From NCBI GenBank assembly GCA_016707785.1, contig JADJGZ010000018.1:1-64000 (forward strand): a stretch of DNA of 64,000 nt, in the 5' to 3' direction. Position numbers and translations under genes: made by a program. This document shows, piece by piece, positions 9,206 through 17,298 of this stretch; within the stretch, counting starts at the first letter, position 1, and the number at the start of each line of letters is the position of its first letter. This DNA comes from Bacteroidales bacterium (GTDB taxonomy: Bacteria > Bacteroidota > Bacteroidia > Bacteroidales > UBA4417). The notes beneath the pieces were generated by a model. It was not told the DNA's origin and did not search any database. It saw nothing but the letters and a program-made list of their open reading frames with translations.

Positions 9206-11168
9206 ATGAGATTATTTTCACTTTTACTGGCCCTGCTTATGATGGCGGGTTTTGAATCTGTTTCATCCCAGAATGCAGATACTGTCTGGCTTTCCTCTCT
9301 CGATTTGTCGAAAGCCTCTACTGGCTGGGGACAACTTGGAAAAGATGTTTCCTGCATGGGAAACCCCTTGCGCCTGAACGGTGTTGAATATCAGAAGGGA
9401 TTCGGCACTCATGCCAACAGTATGTTATATGTCAGGCTGAATGGAGGTTGCATACGTTTCAGTGCCATAGTTGGGGTTGATGATCAAGAAAAACTGACAA
9501 CCGGTTCGGTAGTTTTCAGTATTTATGGTGCCGGGGCTATGCTCTGGAAAAGCCAGGTTCTGACTTCCGGAGGGATTTCCGAGAAATTCGACATCAACGT
9601 TACCGGCATCGATACACTGATCCTTATTGCAGATGGGGCCGGTGACGGCATCAATTATGACCATGCCGACTGGGCACAGGCCTATTTCCTTGTTACAGGT
9701 GTCAGTCCCGAAACTGTGAACCGCGTGAAGGAAGAAGCCATCATTTTAACCCCTAAACCCTCCCCAAATCCCAGGATTAACGGGCCAAAGATCTATGGGG
9801 TAAGGCCAGGGCACGATTTTCTTTACAAGATCCCTGCTACCGGAAAAAAGCCCATATCTTATGCAGTAACAGGCTTGCCGGATGGATTAACCGTTGATAA
9901 AGCGAGCGGAATCATCAGCGGGAAAGTGAAAAAACCGGGTAAGTATGAAACGACCCTTGTTGCTAAAAATGAACTGGGTGCCGACAAAAGGAAATTCACC
10001 ATTGTGGTTGGCGATCAGATAGCCCTCACTCCTCCCCTTGGATGGAACAGCTGGAATTGCTTTGCCTGTGCCATTGATCAGGATAAAGTGAAAGCGGCAG
10101 CTGATGCAATGATCCAATCAGGCCTTGCCGATTATGGCTGGAGTTATATCAATATCGATGATTGCTGGATGGTAAAACCTGACAGCGATGATCCCATTGT
10201 AGGCGGGAAAACCAGGGATGAACAGGGAAATTATGCTACCAATAAAAAATTCCCTGATATTAAGGGATTAACTGATTATGTTCATTCTCAGGGGTTAAAA
10301 GTCGGTATCTATTCTGGTCCGGGGCCCAAAACCTGTGCCGGATATGAAGCCTGCTACCTCCACGAGGAGGCTGATGCCCTTCAGTTTGCCAGGTGGGGAT
10401 TCGATTACCTGAAATACGACTGGTGCGATTATGAAAGAATTGCAAAGGACCATAGCCTTGCTGAACTCAAGAAACCCTATACTGTTATGCGTAATGCACT
10501 GGACAAGGCCGACAGGGATATTGTGTACAGTTTATGCCAGTATGGAATGGGAGATGTATGGGAATGGGGTGAAGAAGTGGGTGGCAACTGCTGGAGGACA
10601 ACCGGTGATATTACCGATGACTGGTCGAGTATGGAAAGTATTGGCTTCGGACAGGCAGGGAAGGAGAAATATGCAGGACCAGGCCACTGGAATGACCCGG
10701 ATATGCTGGTAGTCGGAATGGTAGGCTGGGGGCCCAGTCTTCATCCAACGCGGCTTTCACCCAACGAACAATACACCCATATCTCCTTATGGTCATTGCT
10801 GGCCTCTCCCCTGCTTATTGGCTGTGATATGACCCAGATGGATGATTTCACTCTAAACCTGCTTACCAACAGTGAAGTACTTGGACATCAACCAGGATCC
10901 CCTGGGCCGGCAGGCCAGCCGGGTACTGCAGCTCAATAACCTTGAAATATGGAAAAAGGAGCTGGAAGATGGTTCGGTTGCAGTAGGTTTATTTAACCGT
11001 GGACTATTCAATGAGAAAATCGTGATGAAATGGAGTGATCTCGGTTTAGAAGGAAAACAAATGCTGAGAGATGTCTGGAAACAGGAAAACATTGGTGTTT
11101 TTGATCAGCGGTTTGAAACCAGCCTGCCCTCTCATGGAGTACGTTTATTGAAGGTGAGCAGGAAGTAG
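9206..11168 (+). pseudogene. GH27 alpha-galactosidase with NPCBM and Ig-like domains, one-base frameshift
   Basis: Signal peptide (to about residue 22), NPCBM carbohydrate-binding domain (about 25-165), putative Ig domain (about 190-270), then the GH27 barrel opening TPPLGWNSWNCFACAID. The nucleophile is D405 in LKYDWCDY and the acid/base is D468 in RTTGDITDDW. The frame is lost at 10883-10884: removing one G from CTTGGACATC restores EVLDINQDPLGRQ and the C-terminal beta domain ending LPSHGVRLLKVSRK at 11168. As read the main frame stops after 577 residues at 10939. It would release terminal alpha-galactose or alpha-GalNAc. NPCBM plus GH27 is a common secreted arrangement. One added base is most simply a sequence error. 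Confidence 0.85.
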
Positions 11169-11220
11169 GGGTGGATACATGTATTGATGGTTTAAATTAT
11201 AAACCCCCATATCGGAAATA

Positions 11221-11244
11221 AACCTGTCAGGTTTAAATTAACGG
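11221..11244. repeat. AACCTGTCAGGTT palindrome with AAATTAACGGA extension, copy 1
   Basis: AACCTGTCAGGTTT is followed by AAATTAACGGATTT. The same palindrome plus extension returns at 13169-13192 (with A for T in the centre), and the bare palindrome at 11346-11358. It stands just downstream (minus-strand sense) of a T9SS tail fragment. Confidence 0.7.
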
Positions 11245-11246
11245 AT

Positions 11247-11327
11247 TTATCTTATCAGAGTCAGCATCACTGTCTTTGTCCTGTTTTCCCATGCAGCAAC
11301 ACAATAACTGATAAGATAAGAATCCCC
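11247..11327 (-). pseudogene. T9SS C-terminal tail remnant 1
   Basis: On the minus strand 27 codons, stop included, read GDSYLISYCVAAWENRT then KTVMLTLIR and stop. They align position by position with the remnant at 13054-13134 (both have G-x-x-Y-x-I-S-Y, then E-x-R, then a hydrophobic end), the pattern of the last strands of a T9SS sorting domain. No longer frame contains it. Confidence 0.5.
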
Positions 11328-11345
11328 CACCTTTTGCTTAAAATA

Positions 11346-11358
11346 AACCTGTCAGGTT
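11346..11358. repeat. AACCTGTCAGGTT palindrome, copy 2
   Basis: Perfect 6+1+6 palindrome between two T9SS tail remnants. In minus-strand order it follows remnant 2 and precedes remnant 1, so remnant and palindrome alternate. Confidence 0.65.
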
Positions 11359-11369
11359 AATTACAGGAA

Positions 11370-11441
11370 TTACAGTACAAGCGTTACCATCCCCATTCTC
11401 TTCCTAATTTTCTTTTCCGCATTGTTATATAGGATATAAAA
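11370..11441 (-). pseudogene. T9SS C-terminal tail remnant 2
   Basis: On the minus strand 24 codons read FYILYNNAEKKIRKRMGM then VTLVL and stop. This again has the end-of-sorting-domain pattern: aromatic-I/L strand, basic turn, hydrophobic terminal strand. It lies 34 bases upstream on the plus strand of the signal-peptide fragment at 11476-11604, but not in the same frame as it. Confidence 0.45.
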
Positions 11442-11475
11442 GTTTAAAAACCAGAAGATTGGAGCATGCCATATT

Positions 11476-11604
11476 CTAAGTAACGCCATAGTTAAAGGTC
11501 AGGGCATTCATCTCTACAAAAAACCAATTAGTTGCTTCTTTCTGGGCAAAAAGAAAGTTCGTTGAGTACAACGAGATAAGACCCAGTAGTAGCGAACGCC
11601 TCAT
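11476..11604 (-). pseudogene. Orphan signal peptide and mature N-terminus of a T9SS-type surface protein
   Basis: A 42-codon minus-strand frame opens with a good signal peptide (MRRSLLLGLISLYSTNFLFA, cleavage before QK). It continues QKEATNWFFVEMNALTFN and stops after three more residues. The W-[FY]-F...LTFN start is how a large group of PKD/gliding-type surface proteins begins in Bacteroidota. With a sorting-domain end only 35-100 bases further on, this looks like a gene whose middle has been deleted. The remaining sequence from 11605 to 11842 shows no gene. Confidence 0.5.
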
Positions 11605-11842
11605 AAAAAAGTATCTTAATCCGTTTACAGTTAATTCTTTTTTCCTGAAATGTCAGTCAGGTATTATTGAGCGTAATTTAAGCATACAATCATCCTTTCT
11701 ACAGACTCAATTTCAGAAATCAAATTTTCCAAGGCTGACCTTAAAACAGTAAAATGGTTCTCATAATGACCGAATTAATAGTAATTAAGTTATTATATTA
11801 ACTGAATTATCAATTTTTATGATAGAATTAATAGTTGTGTCG

Positions 11843-11850
11843 TATATTTG
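11843..11850 (+). promoter_or_regulatory. Predicted -7 box TATATTTG for DUF4143 ATPase gene
   Basis: Exact TAnnTTTG match 13 bases before the ATG at 11864. The implied leader is only about 10 bases, so the second ATG at 11873 is also a reasonable start. Confidence 0.45.
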
Positions 11851-11863
11851 TATCAAATGAAAT

Positions 11864-13003
11864 ATGCAACAAATGCTTATAAAAAGAGAGCTTCAGGAAA
11901 GGATTGAAGCACGGCTAAGCCCCGGTAAGGTTATCTTGCTTTTTGGTCCGCGCAGGGTAGGAAAAACCATGCTTATTAATGAGATCGTAAAACATTCTAC
12001 CGAGAGGAGACTGGTACTTAACGGTGAAGATACTACCAGTCTGTTATTGTTGGCGGAAAGGAGCATATCGAACTATCGCAACCTTCTCAATAACATTGAT
12101 TTACTAATTATTGATGAGGCTCAAAATGTTCCGGATATAGGTAAGGTGTTGAAACTGATTGTTGATGAAGTACCACAGGTCAAGGTGATTGCTAGTGGAT
12201 CCTCTTCATTTGACCTTCTAAATAAAACAGGCGAACCCCTAACCGGTAGAAGTTACTCTTTTCTGCTATTTCCCATAAGCCAGAGAGAGCTTGCCGGCAG
12301 TGAAAACAAGTTGGAAACAAGGCAAAATCTTGAATTGAGGATGGTATATGGCTCATACCCGGAGGTTGTCACCATGAATGATAATGCATTACGCTCTGAT
12401 TACCTAAAAGAACTGGTTAATGCTTATCTGTTTAAAGATCTTCTGAGCCTTGAAGGTATCCGAAACGCAGGGAAGCTTCGGGATTTACTTACTCTTCTGG
12501 CTTTTCAAACCGGAAACGAAGTTTCAATGACTGAATTAGGTGCGCAGCTTGGATTAAATAAAAATACGATCGACAAGTATCTCGACCTGCTTTCAAAGGT
12601 CTTTATCATTCACTGTCTGGGAGGGTATTCATCCAATCTTCGTAAAGAAATATCCAAAAACTCAAAATGGTATTTCTATGATAACGGTATCCGCAATGCC
12701 CTGATCAGCAATTTCAATCCACTCTCCATTCGTCACGATGCCGGACAACTATGGGAGAATTACCTGATTTCGGAGCGGCTGAAGAAAAGGCAATATGGAT
12801 CGGAGCCGGTCAATCTTCATTTCTGGCGAACTTACGACGGACAGGAAATTGACCTGGTCGAAACTGGCACAGATTCACTAAAGGCTTTTGAAATCAAATG
12901 GAAAGATAAAAAGGTAAAGGTTCCTGGAGCATGGAAGAGAGCCTATCCAGATGCACCATTTCTGATCATTAATCCGGATAACTATCTGGACTGGATCATA
13001 TAA
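11864..13003 (+). CDS. AAA_14 / DUF4143 ATP-binding protein
   Basis: A 379-residue protein of the common AAA_14-DUF4143 family. Walker A GPRRVGKT is at residues 28-35 and Walker B LLIIDEAQ at 80-87. A sensor-like ASGSSSFDL follows, then a winged-helix stretch (MTELGAQLGLNKNTIDKYL). The C-terminal DUF4143 region has a PD-(D/E)xK-like arrangement (ENYLISERL, GQEIDLVE, AFEIKW). Members are widespread, often patchily distributed and frequently horizontally moved. Their role is not settled; an ATPase/nuclease-like or toxin-antitoxin-like job has been suggested. It stands alone, flanked by palindromes and T9SS gene debris, which suggests insertion into a decayed locus. Confidence 0.85.
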   Translation: MQQMLIKRELQERIEARLSPGKVILLFGPRRVGKTMLINEIVKHSTERRLVLNGEDTTSLLLLAERSISNYRNLLNNIDLLIIDEAQNVPDIGKVLKLIVDEVPQVKVIASGSSSFDLLNKTGEPLTGRSYSFLLFPISQRELAGSENKLETRQNLELRMVYGSYPEVVTMNDNALRSDYLKELVNAYLFKDLLSLEGIRNAGKLRDLLTLLAFQTGNEVSMTELGAQLGLNKNTIDKYLDLLSKVFIIHCLGGYSSNLRKEISKNSKWYFYDNGIRNALISNFNPLSIRHDAGQLWENYLISERLKKRQYGSEPVNLHFWRTYDGQEIDLVETGTDSLKAFEIKWKDKKVKVPGAWKRAYPDAPFLIINPDNYLDWII

Positions 13004-13053
13004 TGCCAGAATTAATGAAAATTAAATTAGTTAACTCATAATAAAATTCAGAA

Positions 13054-13134
13054 TCAATATACCAACATCACCATCTCTTTCATCTTCCTTGATTCAAAGC
13101 AAGAATTGCTGTAACTGATAATATAGAAATGCCC
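13054..13134 (-). pseudogene. T9SS C-terminal tail remnant 3
   Basis: On the minus strand 27 codons read GHFYIISYSNSCFESRKMK then EMVMLVY and stop, a nearly complete last part of a type A sorting domain. The length is identical to remnant 1 and the G-x-x-Y-x-I-S-Y and E-x-R positions are shared. It ends 51 bases after the DUF4143 ATPase gene, so that gene sits between remnants 2 and 3. Confidence 0.55.
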
Positions 13135-13150
13135 TCTATTACGGATAAAA

Positions 13151-13192
13151 AACCTTTCAGGTTTCAAAAACCTGACAGGTTTAAATTAACGG
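13151..13192. repeat. AACCTTTCAGGTT / AACCTGACAGGTT palindrome pair, copy 3
   Basis: Two palindromes stand side by side, AACCTTTCAGGTTT and AAACCTGACAGGTTT. The second is followed by AAATTAACGGA as in copy 1. The open frame that crosses them on the plus strand (13129-13335) is not credible. Confidence 0.65.
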
Positions 13193-13248
13193 AATTAACA
13201 ATAACTTCAAGCTTGATTATGAATGGCATCATCCAACCAATACCCGCA

Positions 13249-15489
13249 TCATTTTACATTCGGGCTTGCCTTCCCCATCTGAAATTCAAGTGTGCCACCC
13301 TTCATCAGATCCTCATGCTGAAGTATCAGGCCTGAAAATGGTTTTCCGTTTAACTTCACTGATTTCACATAGATATTTCCCGGGGAAACGCCTTTCGCAA
13401 TGATTTTGAAACTTTGCCCATTCTCCAGGTGAATAATTGCTTCAGGAAACATCGGTGTTCCAAGGTCATACTGGTTCTTTCCCGGACAAACAGGGTAAAA
13501 TCCGAGGGCTGAAAAAACATACCAGGCCGACATCTGTCCGCAGTCTTCATTATTGATCATCCCATCCGGCTTTGTAGAATACATGGTGCGACGCAGGTAA
13601 TCCACCCAATACTGTGTTTTGGCAGGGGCTCCCGCATAATTGAAAAGGTATGGGATATGATGTCCCGGTTCATCCCCATGGCCATACATCCCTACGAACC
13701 CTGAAATATCAACATGCTGGTCGCCTTTCATTTCGATGCTTTCGCTGAAAAGCCGGTCGAGATCCTTTTCAAAAGCTTTTTTCCCTCCATGAAGCGCCAC
13801 CAGGGTGTCAAGGCGATGAGGAACAAAATAATCATATGCCCAGATATTTCCTGAAACCCAGTGCGGCTGAAGGTTTTTCCAGTCATTCAGTTCAAAAGCT
13901 TCCACAAAGCTGCCATCTTCATTTTTTGGCCAGAAATGCTTAGTGGATGGCTGATAATGGTTCTTAAAATTCATGGATCTCTTATAATATGTTGTGGCAT
14001 CTTCTTTCAGCCCCAGTTGATTTGCCAGGGATGCTACACACCAATCGTCGTAGGCAAATTCCAGGGTTTGTGATACCGACACTCCATATTCAACAGGCAC
14101 AAAACCTTTGCTGGCGTGTACATCCAGCCCTCCAATCCCATCGCTGCTGCTCGATTTTGAAGTGAGCGAAGCATCTTTCATGGCGGCAAATGCTTTAACA
14201 GGATCAATGCCTGGAACTCCCTTGGCAATTGCATCCCATATCACTGAAGCGCTATGATAACCCAGCATACACAGATTGTCGAACCCGCAGAGTTCCCATA
14301 CCGGCATATGGTCATCTGCATCCGAATAACGACTGATCAGGGTATTCACAAATTCAGCAGTATGTTTCTGGTCCACGATGGTAAAAAGCGGATGTGTTGC
14401 CCTGAAAGTATCCCAGTATGAGAAGGTGCTGTAGTTATCAAATCCTTTGGCCTGCAACCTCTTACCCACTGCAGTATATTGGCCGTCCACATCCATATAA
14501 AGATTGGGAGCAATAAAACAATGGTACAAACCTGTGTAGAATATCTTACGCTGTTCAGCAGTACCCCCTTTCACCTCGATTACCGATAATTTCTTCAGCC
14601 AGGTTTCCCTTGCTGCTTCCCGGGCTGATTGAAAATTTCTTCCTGCGGGTTCTGCGGCCAGGTTTCTGATGGCACCCTCGAGACTTACTGAAGAGAGAGC
14701 CACTTTCACTTCAACCTGTTCGCCGGGTTTTGTATCAAAGCTTACCCAGGCTTTTGCTGAAGTTCCGGCTTCAAATGAGCTTCCGGGATTCATTTCACCC
14801 TTATTCCAGGTTCCAAAAGAGGCAAAAGGCTTCGAAAATTCAGCAACAAAATAGGCATATCGCTTTCCACCCCATCCATCACTGTAACAGTAACCTTTCA
14901 CAATATTTCCTTCAATCTTCACCATGCTTTGGATGGTCTTCCCAAAAATCTTGTGTACAGGGTCGATAATTATATTTGATTCCTTACTTCCGGTAAATGT
15001 ATACCGGTGATACCCTACCCTTTCTGAAGCTGTGAGTTCTGCAGTAATGTCATAATCAGCAAGCAAAACCTTATAATAGCCCGGGCTGGCGCTCTCCAGC
15101 TGATGACTGAACCTCGACCGATACCCCTTATCAGGATCACTTTTGGGCCCGGCTTCCATTTGTACCGGACCTGTGGTCGGCATCAGCAAAATATCCCCAA
15201 GGTCGGCCCAGCCGGTGCCGCTCAGGTGGTTATGACTGAAACCCATGATGGATGAATCGGAATAATGATAGCCTGCACACCAGTCCCAGCCCGTAATATC
15301 GGTATCAGGGCTTAATTGTATCATACCAAAAGGAACCGTGGCCCCGGGGAAAGTATGCACATGTCCGCCGGTTCCAATAAAGGGATCAACTGACTCAAGT
15401 ATACCTGGCTGATAGGTTTTCACTTGCGCCTGAAGGTTCAGCACAACTGACAGGGCCAACAAAAAGATCAGGGAAAAACGGCTTTGCAT
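13249..15489 (-). CDS. GH92 alpha-1,2-mannosidase
   Basis: A 746-residue GH92 enzyme with signal peptide (MQSRFSLIFLLALSVVLNLQAQ). The N-terminal beta-sandwich begins SVDPFIGTGGHVHTFPGAT with PFGMIQLSPDT. The (alpha/alpha)6 domain carries family motifs: WDTFRATHPLFTI, YGHGDEPGHHIPYLFNYAG and MINNEDCGQMSAWYV, the last containing acidic residues used in the calcium-dependent inverting mechanism. It trims alpha-mannose from N-glycans or mannan in the periplasm. The longer frame starts at 15522, but that would overlap a perfect -7 box at 15520-15527, so ATG 15489 is chosen. Transcribed toward the DUF4143 gene and separated from the SusCD block by three barrel genes on the same strand. Confidence 0.95.
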   Translation of the reverse strand: MQSRFSLIFLLALSVVLNLQAQVKTYQPGILESVDPFIGTGGHVHTFPGATVPFGMIQLSPDTDITGWDWCAGYHYSDSSIMGFSHNHLSGTGWADLGDILLMPTTGPVQMEAGPKSDPDKGYRSRFSHQLESASPGYYKVLLADYDITAELTASERVGYHRYTFTGSKESNIIIDPVHKIFGKTIQSMVKIEGNIVKGYCYSDGWGGKRYAYFVAEFSKPFASFGTWNKGEMNPGSSFEAGTSAKAWVSFDTKPGEQVEVKVALSSVSLEGAIRNLAAEPAGRNFQSAREAARETWLKKLSVIEVKGGTAEQRKIFYTGLYHCFIAPNLYMDVDGQYTAVGKRLQAKGFDNYSTFSYWDTFRATHPLFTIVDQKHTAEFVNTLISRYSDADDHMPVWELCGFDNLCMLGYHSASVIWDAIAKGVPGIDPVKAFAAMKDASLTSKSSSSDGIGGLDVHASKGFVPVEYGVSVSQTLEFAYDDWCVASLANQLGLKEDATTYYKRSMNFKNHYQPSTKHFWPKNEDGSFVEAFELNDWKNLQPHWVSGNIWAYDYFVPHRLDTLVALHGGKKAFEKDLDRLFSESIEMKGDQHVDISGFVGMYGHGDEPGHHIPYLFNYAGAPAKTQYWVDYLRRTMYSTKPDGMINNEDCGQMSAWYVFSALGFYPVCPGKNQYDLGTPMFPEAIIHLENGQSFKIIAKGVSPGNIYVKSVKLNGKPFSGLILQHEDLMKGGTLEFQMGKASPNVK

Positions 15490-15519
15490 GTTTTTAATAT
15501 TTTTAATTAAACTCCTTAA

Positions 15520-15527
15520 CAAAAGTA
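15520..15527 (-). promoter_or_regulatory. Predicted -7 box TACTTTTG for GH92 gene
   Basis: Exact TAnnTTTG on the minus strand, 30 bases before ATG 15489. It argues against the longer start at 15522 and suggests GH92 has its own promoter. Confidence 0.5.
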
Positions 15528-15639
15528 AAATAATTTAGAGAGTGTCTGGAAATTCTAAGCCGGAGATTCAAGGTGCGGGACCAATTTCCTTGAATTAGCC
15601 CATACGATCCGGGAAGATTTACCACTATACAAATGGTAA

Positions 15640-16485
15640 CTATGGATTAAAGCGTATATGCAGATGAGCGGAAAGAATGGGTTGATGGATGGAGTAATCC
15701 ACCTTACGTGTATAATTTCTGCCCGGGTCATACCTGAGTTCCAGGCCAATATATTTATAAGTAATCCCGGTGCCAACGATGAGCATAATACCATGTACAG
15801 CATAATCAGGGATAAAAGACTCCACTTCTGATTTGGTTTCACCATTCCGGAAATTGACAGTCGTTTTTTTGTTTTCGGGTGAGATCAGGAAACTATTTGA
15901 AATCCCTGCACTCACATAATACTTGAAATCACGGTTTACGAAGCAATACCTGAATGTATTAACAAGTGTAAGTGTATTGGGAGCAAATTTCTGGGTGACT
16001 TCATAAAAATCCCTTTCCGGGTGACCGAGTGTCGTATCGGGCAGGTGCACAAAGGAGTTTGCTGTATACTGTGAGAAAGAAAGTTCAGAAAAGAAGTAAC
16101 CTCTTTTTTCCAGGGCGGGGATGGGAACATCTAATGTAACGCCCGCATATTTTGTATAGGATGGTTTAAAATTGAACTCAGGATCATTGAGATCATTGCT
16201 GCGGAGTTTTCCGTAGCCGATACCTACCATCATCCCAAATACATTTTTATTACTCTCGTCAAGGAATTGGTTTAGCCTGGAACTTTGATTATACTTAACA
16301 ATAAATGGTTTCTGTTCCCGAAACACCGGTAAAACCTGTTGAGCTTTCCGATTCATGTTCAAATAGCCCTGATTCAAACCAATGGCTGTCCTTGTTCCAC
16401 TAAAATAAATGATGTTAGCAGAATGCACCTGAATGACACATGTAACCAGAAGGATTGCAATTGAAAAAGCCAGATTTCTTCTCAC
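15640..16485 (-). CDS. Probable outer-membrane beta-barrel protein, first of three paralogue-like genes
   Basis: About 281 residues with a signal peptide (RRNLAFSIAILLVTCVIQVHS) and alternating hydrophobic strands ending in a barrel-like aromatic tail (SAHLHIRFNP). Strand motifs VGIGYGKLRSN, YYVSAGISNSFLI and IGLELRYDPGRNYTRK recur in the 17299-18639 gene, and more weakly in the 16578-17288 gene. No enzymatic domain is recognised. The frame is open to a TTG at 16506, but a perfect -7 box lies at 16511-16518, only four bases away, so GTG 16485 is the better start. Function unknown; PorT-like/OMP_b-brl families are the nearest in style. Confidence 0.65.
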   Translation of the reverse strand: MRRNLAFSIAILLVTCVIQVHSANIIYFSGTRTAIGLNQGYLNMNRKAQQVLPVFREQKPFIVKYNQSSRLNQFLDESNKNVFGMMVGIGYGKLRSNDLNDPEFNFKPSYTKYAGVTLDVPIPALEKRGYFFSELSFSQYTANSFVHLPDTTLGHPERDFYEVTQKFAPNTLTLVNTFRYCFVNRDFKYYVSAGISNSFLISPENKKTTVNFRNGETKSEVESFIPDYAVHGIMLIVGTGITYKYIGLELRYDPGRNYTRKVDYSIHQPILSAHLHIRFNP

Positions 16486-16510
16486 GATATTAAAGTACAG
16501 TAACAATAAC

Positions 16511-16518
16511 CAAAGATA
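16511..16518 (-). promoter_or_regulatory. Predicted -7 box TATCTTTG for first barrel gene
   Basis: Exact TAnnTTTG on the minus strand, 25 bases before GTG 16485. It decides against the TTG start at 16506. Confidence 0.45.
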
Positions 16519-16577
16519 AATAAAAGCCTTATGGTTAGATTAAATAATGAAACATCTCTTCAGATAATCAGCGGACA

Positions 16578-17288
16578 CTAATACCTGATTCTCCAGCTTG
16601 CGATGGCCATAACACTCCAGTGATTAACATCCGTATCAGCCCATATTACAAGCTGTTCAGGGCTTGTATATCGGAGTTCCAATCCAAACCTGGTGAATTG
16701 CACACCCACAGAAACCGGAATTACTATCCTGTATTTATAAAGCTCATTGGGATGGATAATTTCACTTTTCATCCGAATAGGCATGGATGCATCCAGTCCT
16801 GCACCAGCATAAGTTTCAAAATTTTTAAAATATCTGTTATACTTCCCCATAGCAACCAGGTGCAATTTTGAATATTTAATTTCCCCGACTCTTGTACTAA
16901 GATTAGTCATTGCTTCAGTTGAATAATACTGATAGGATAACTCTGTCATTAAGGAATATCTATAGTTAAACAGATGTAATTTATTTTCCAGCTTAAAGCC
17001 AATTAGCAAAGGAATGTCAGGGTTGAACTTATAGACCTTTTTATTTGAAAGAACATCAATGTATTCAAATTGTCCAAAACCAATTCCTGAATTTATAAAG
17101 AATGAATATTTATCCTGAATTTCAGAAGCATGATACCCGTATAAACCATCGGTGTTAGATGTTCTATCTGAGTTCAGGTTCTTTGTGTGCATATCCGGCT
17201 GCAGGCTGTCATTCACAGACTGGGCAATAATTCCGGGGATGGCTATTAACAATAACAGCGACAGAAGGCTAAAGAACTTCAGATTCAA
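16578..17288 (-). CDS. Probable outer-membrane beta-barrel protein, second of three
   Basis: A 236-residue protein with signal peptide (MNLKFFSLLSLLLLIAIPGIIAQS). It has strand motifs like its neighbours (INSGIGFGQFEYIDV, YNRYFKNFETYAGAGLDAS, FGLELRYTSPEQL) and ends in an aromatic barrel residue (IASWRIRY). The frame has no ATG near the signal peptide and begins with TTG at 17288, ten bases after the stop of the upstream gene, so translational coupling within one transcript is likely. It lacks the N-terminal region found in the larger upstream relative. Function unknown. Confidence 0.65.
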   Translation of the reverse strand: MNLKFFSLLSLLLLIAIPGIIAQSVNDSLQPDMHTKNLNSDRTSNTDGLYGYHASEIQDKYSFFINSGIGFGQFEYIDVLSNKKVYKFNPDIPLLIGFKLENKLHLFNYRYSLMTELSYQYYSTEAMTNLSTRVGEIKYSKLHLVAMGKYNRYFKNFETYAGAGLDASMPIRMKSEIIHPNELYKYRIVIPVSVGVQFTRFGLELRYTSPEQLVIWADTDVNHWSVMAIASWRIRY

Positions 17289-17298
17289 GATTCTTAAA

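Noticed and set aside
11864..13003. DUF4143 ATPase as part of a phage-defence island
   Set aside because: No other defence gene, integrase or tRNA boundary is nearby; the family is common as a lone gene.
13129..13335. 68-residue plus-strand open frame
   Set aside because: It runs over the palindromes and the antisense end of GH92; no coding character.
15555..15845. 96-residue minus-strand frame overlapping the first barrel gene
   Set aside because: It lies in a shifted frame of a gene with a clear barrel end; likely shadow.
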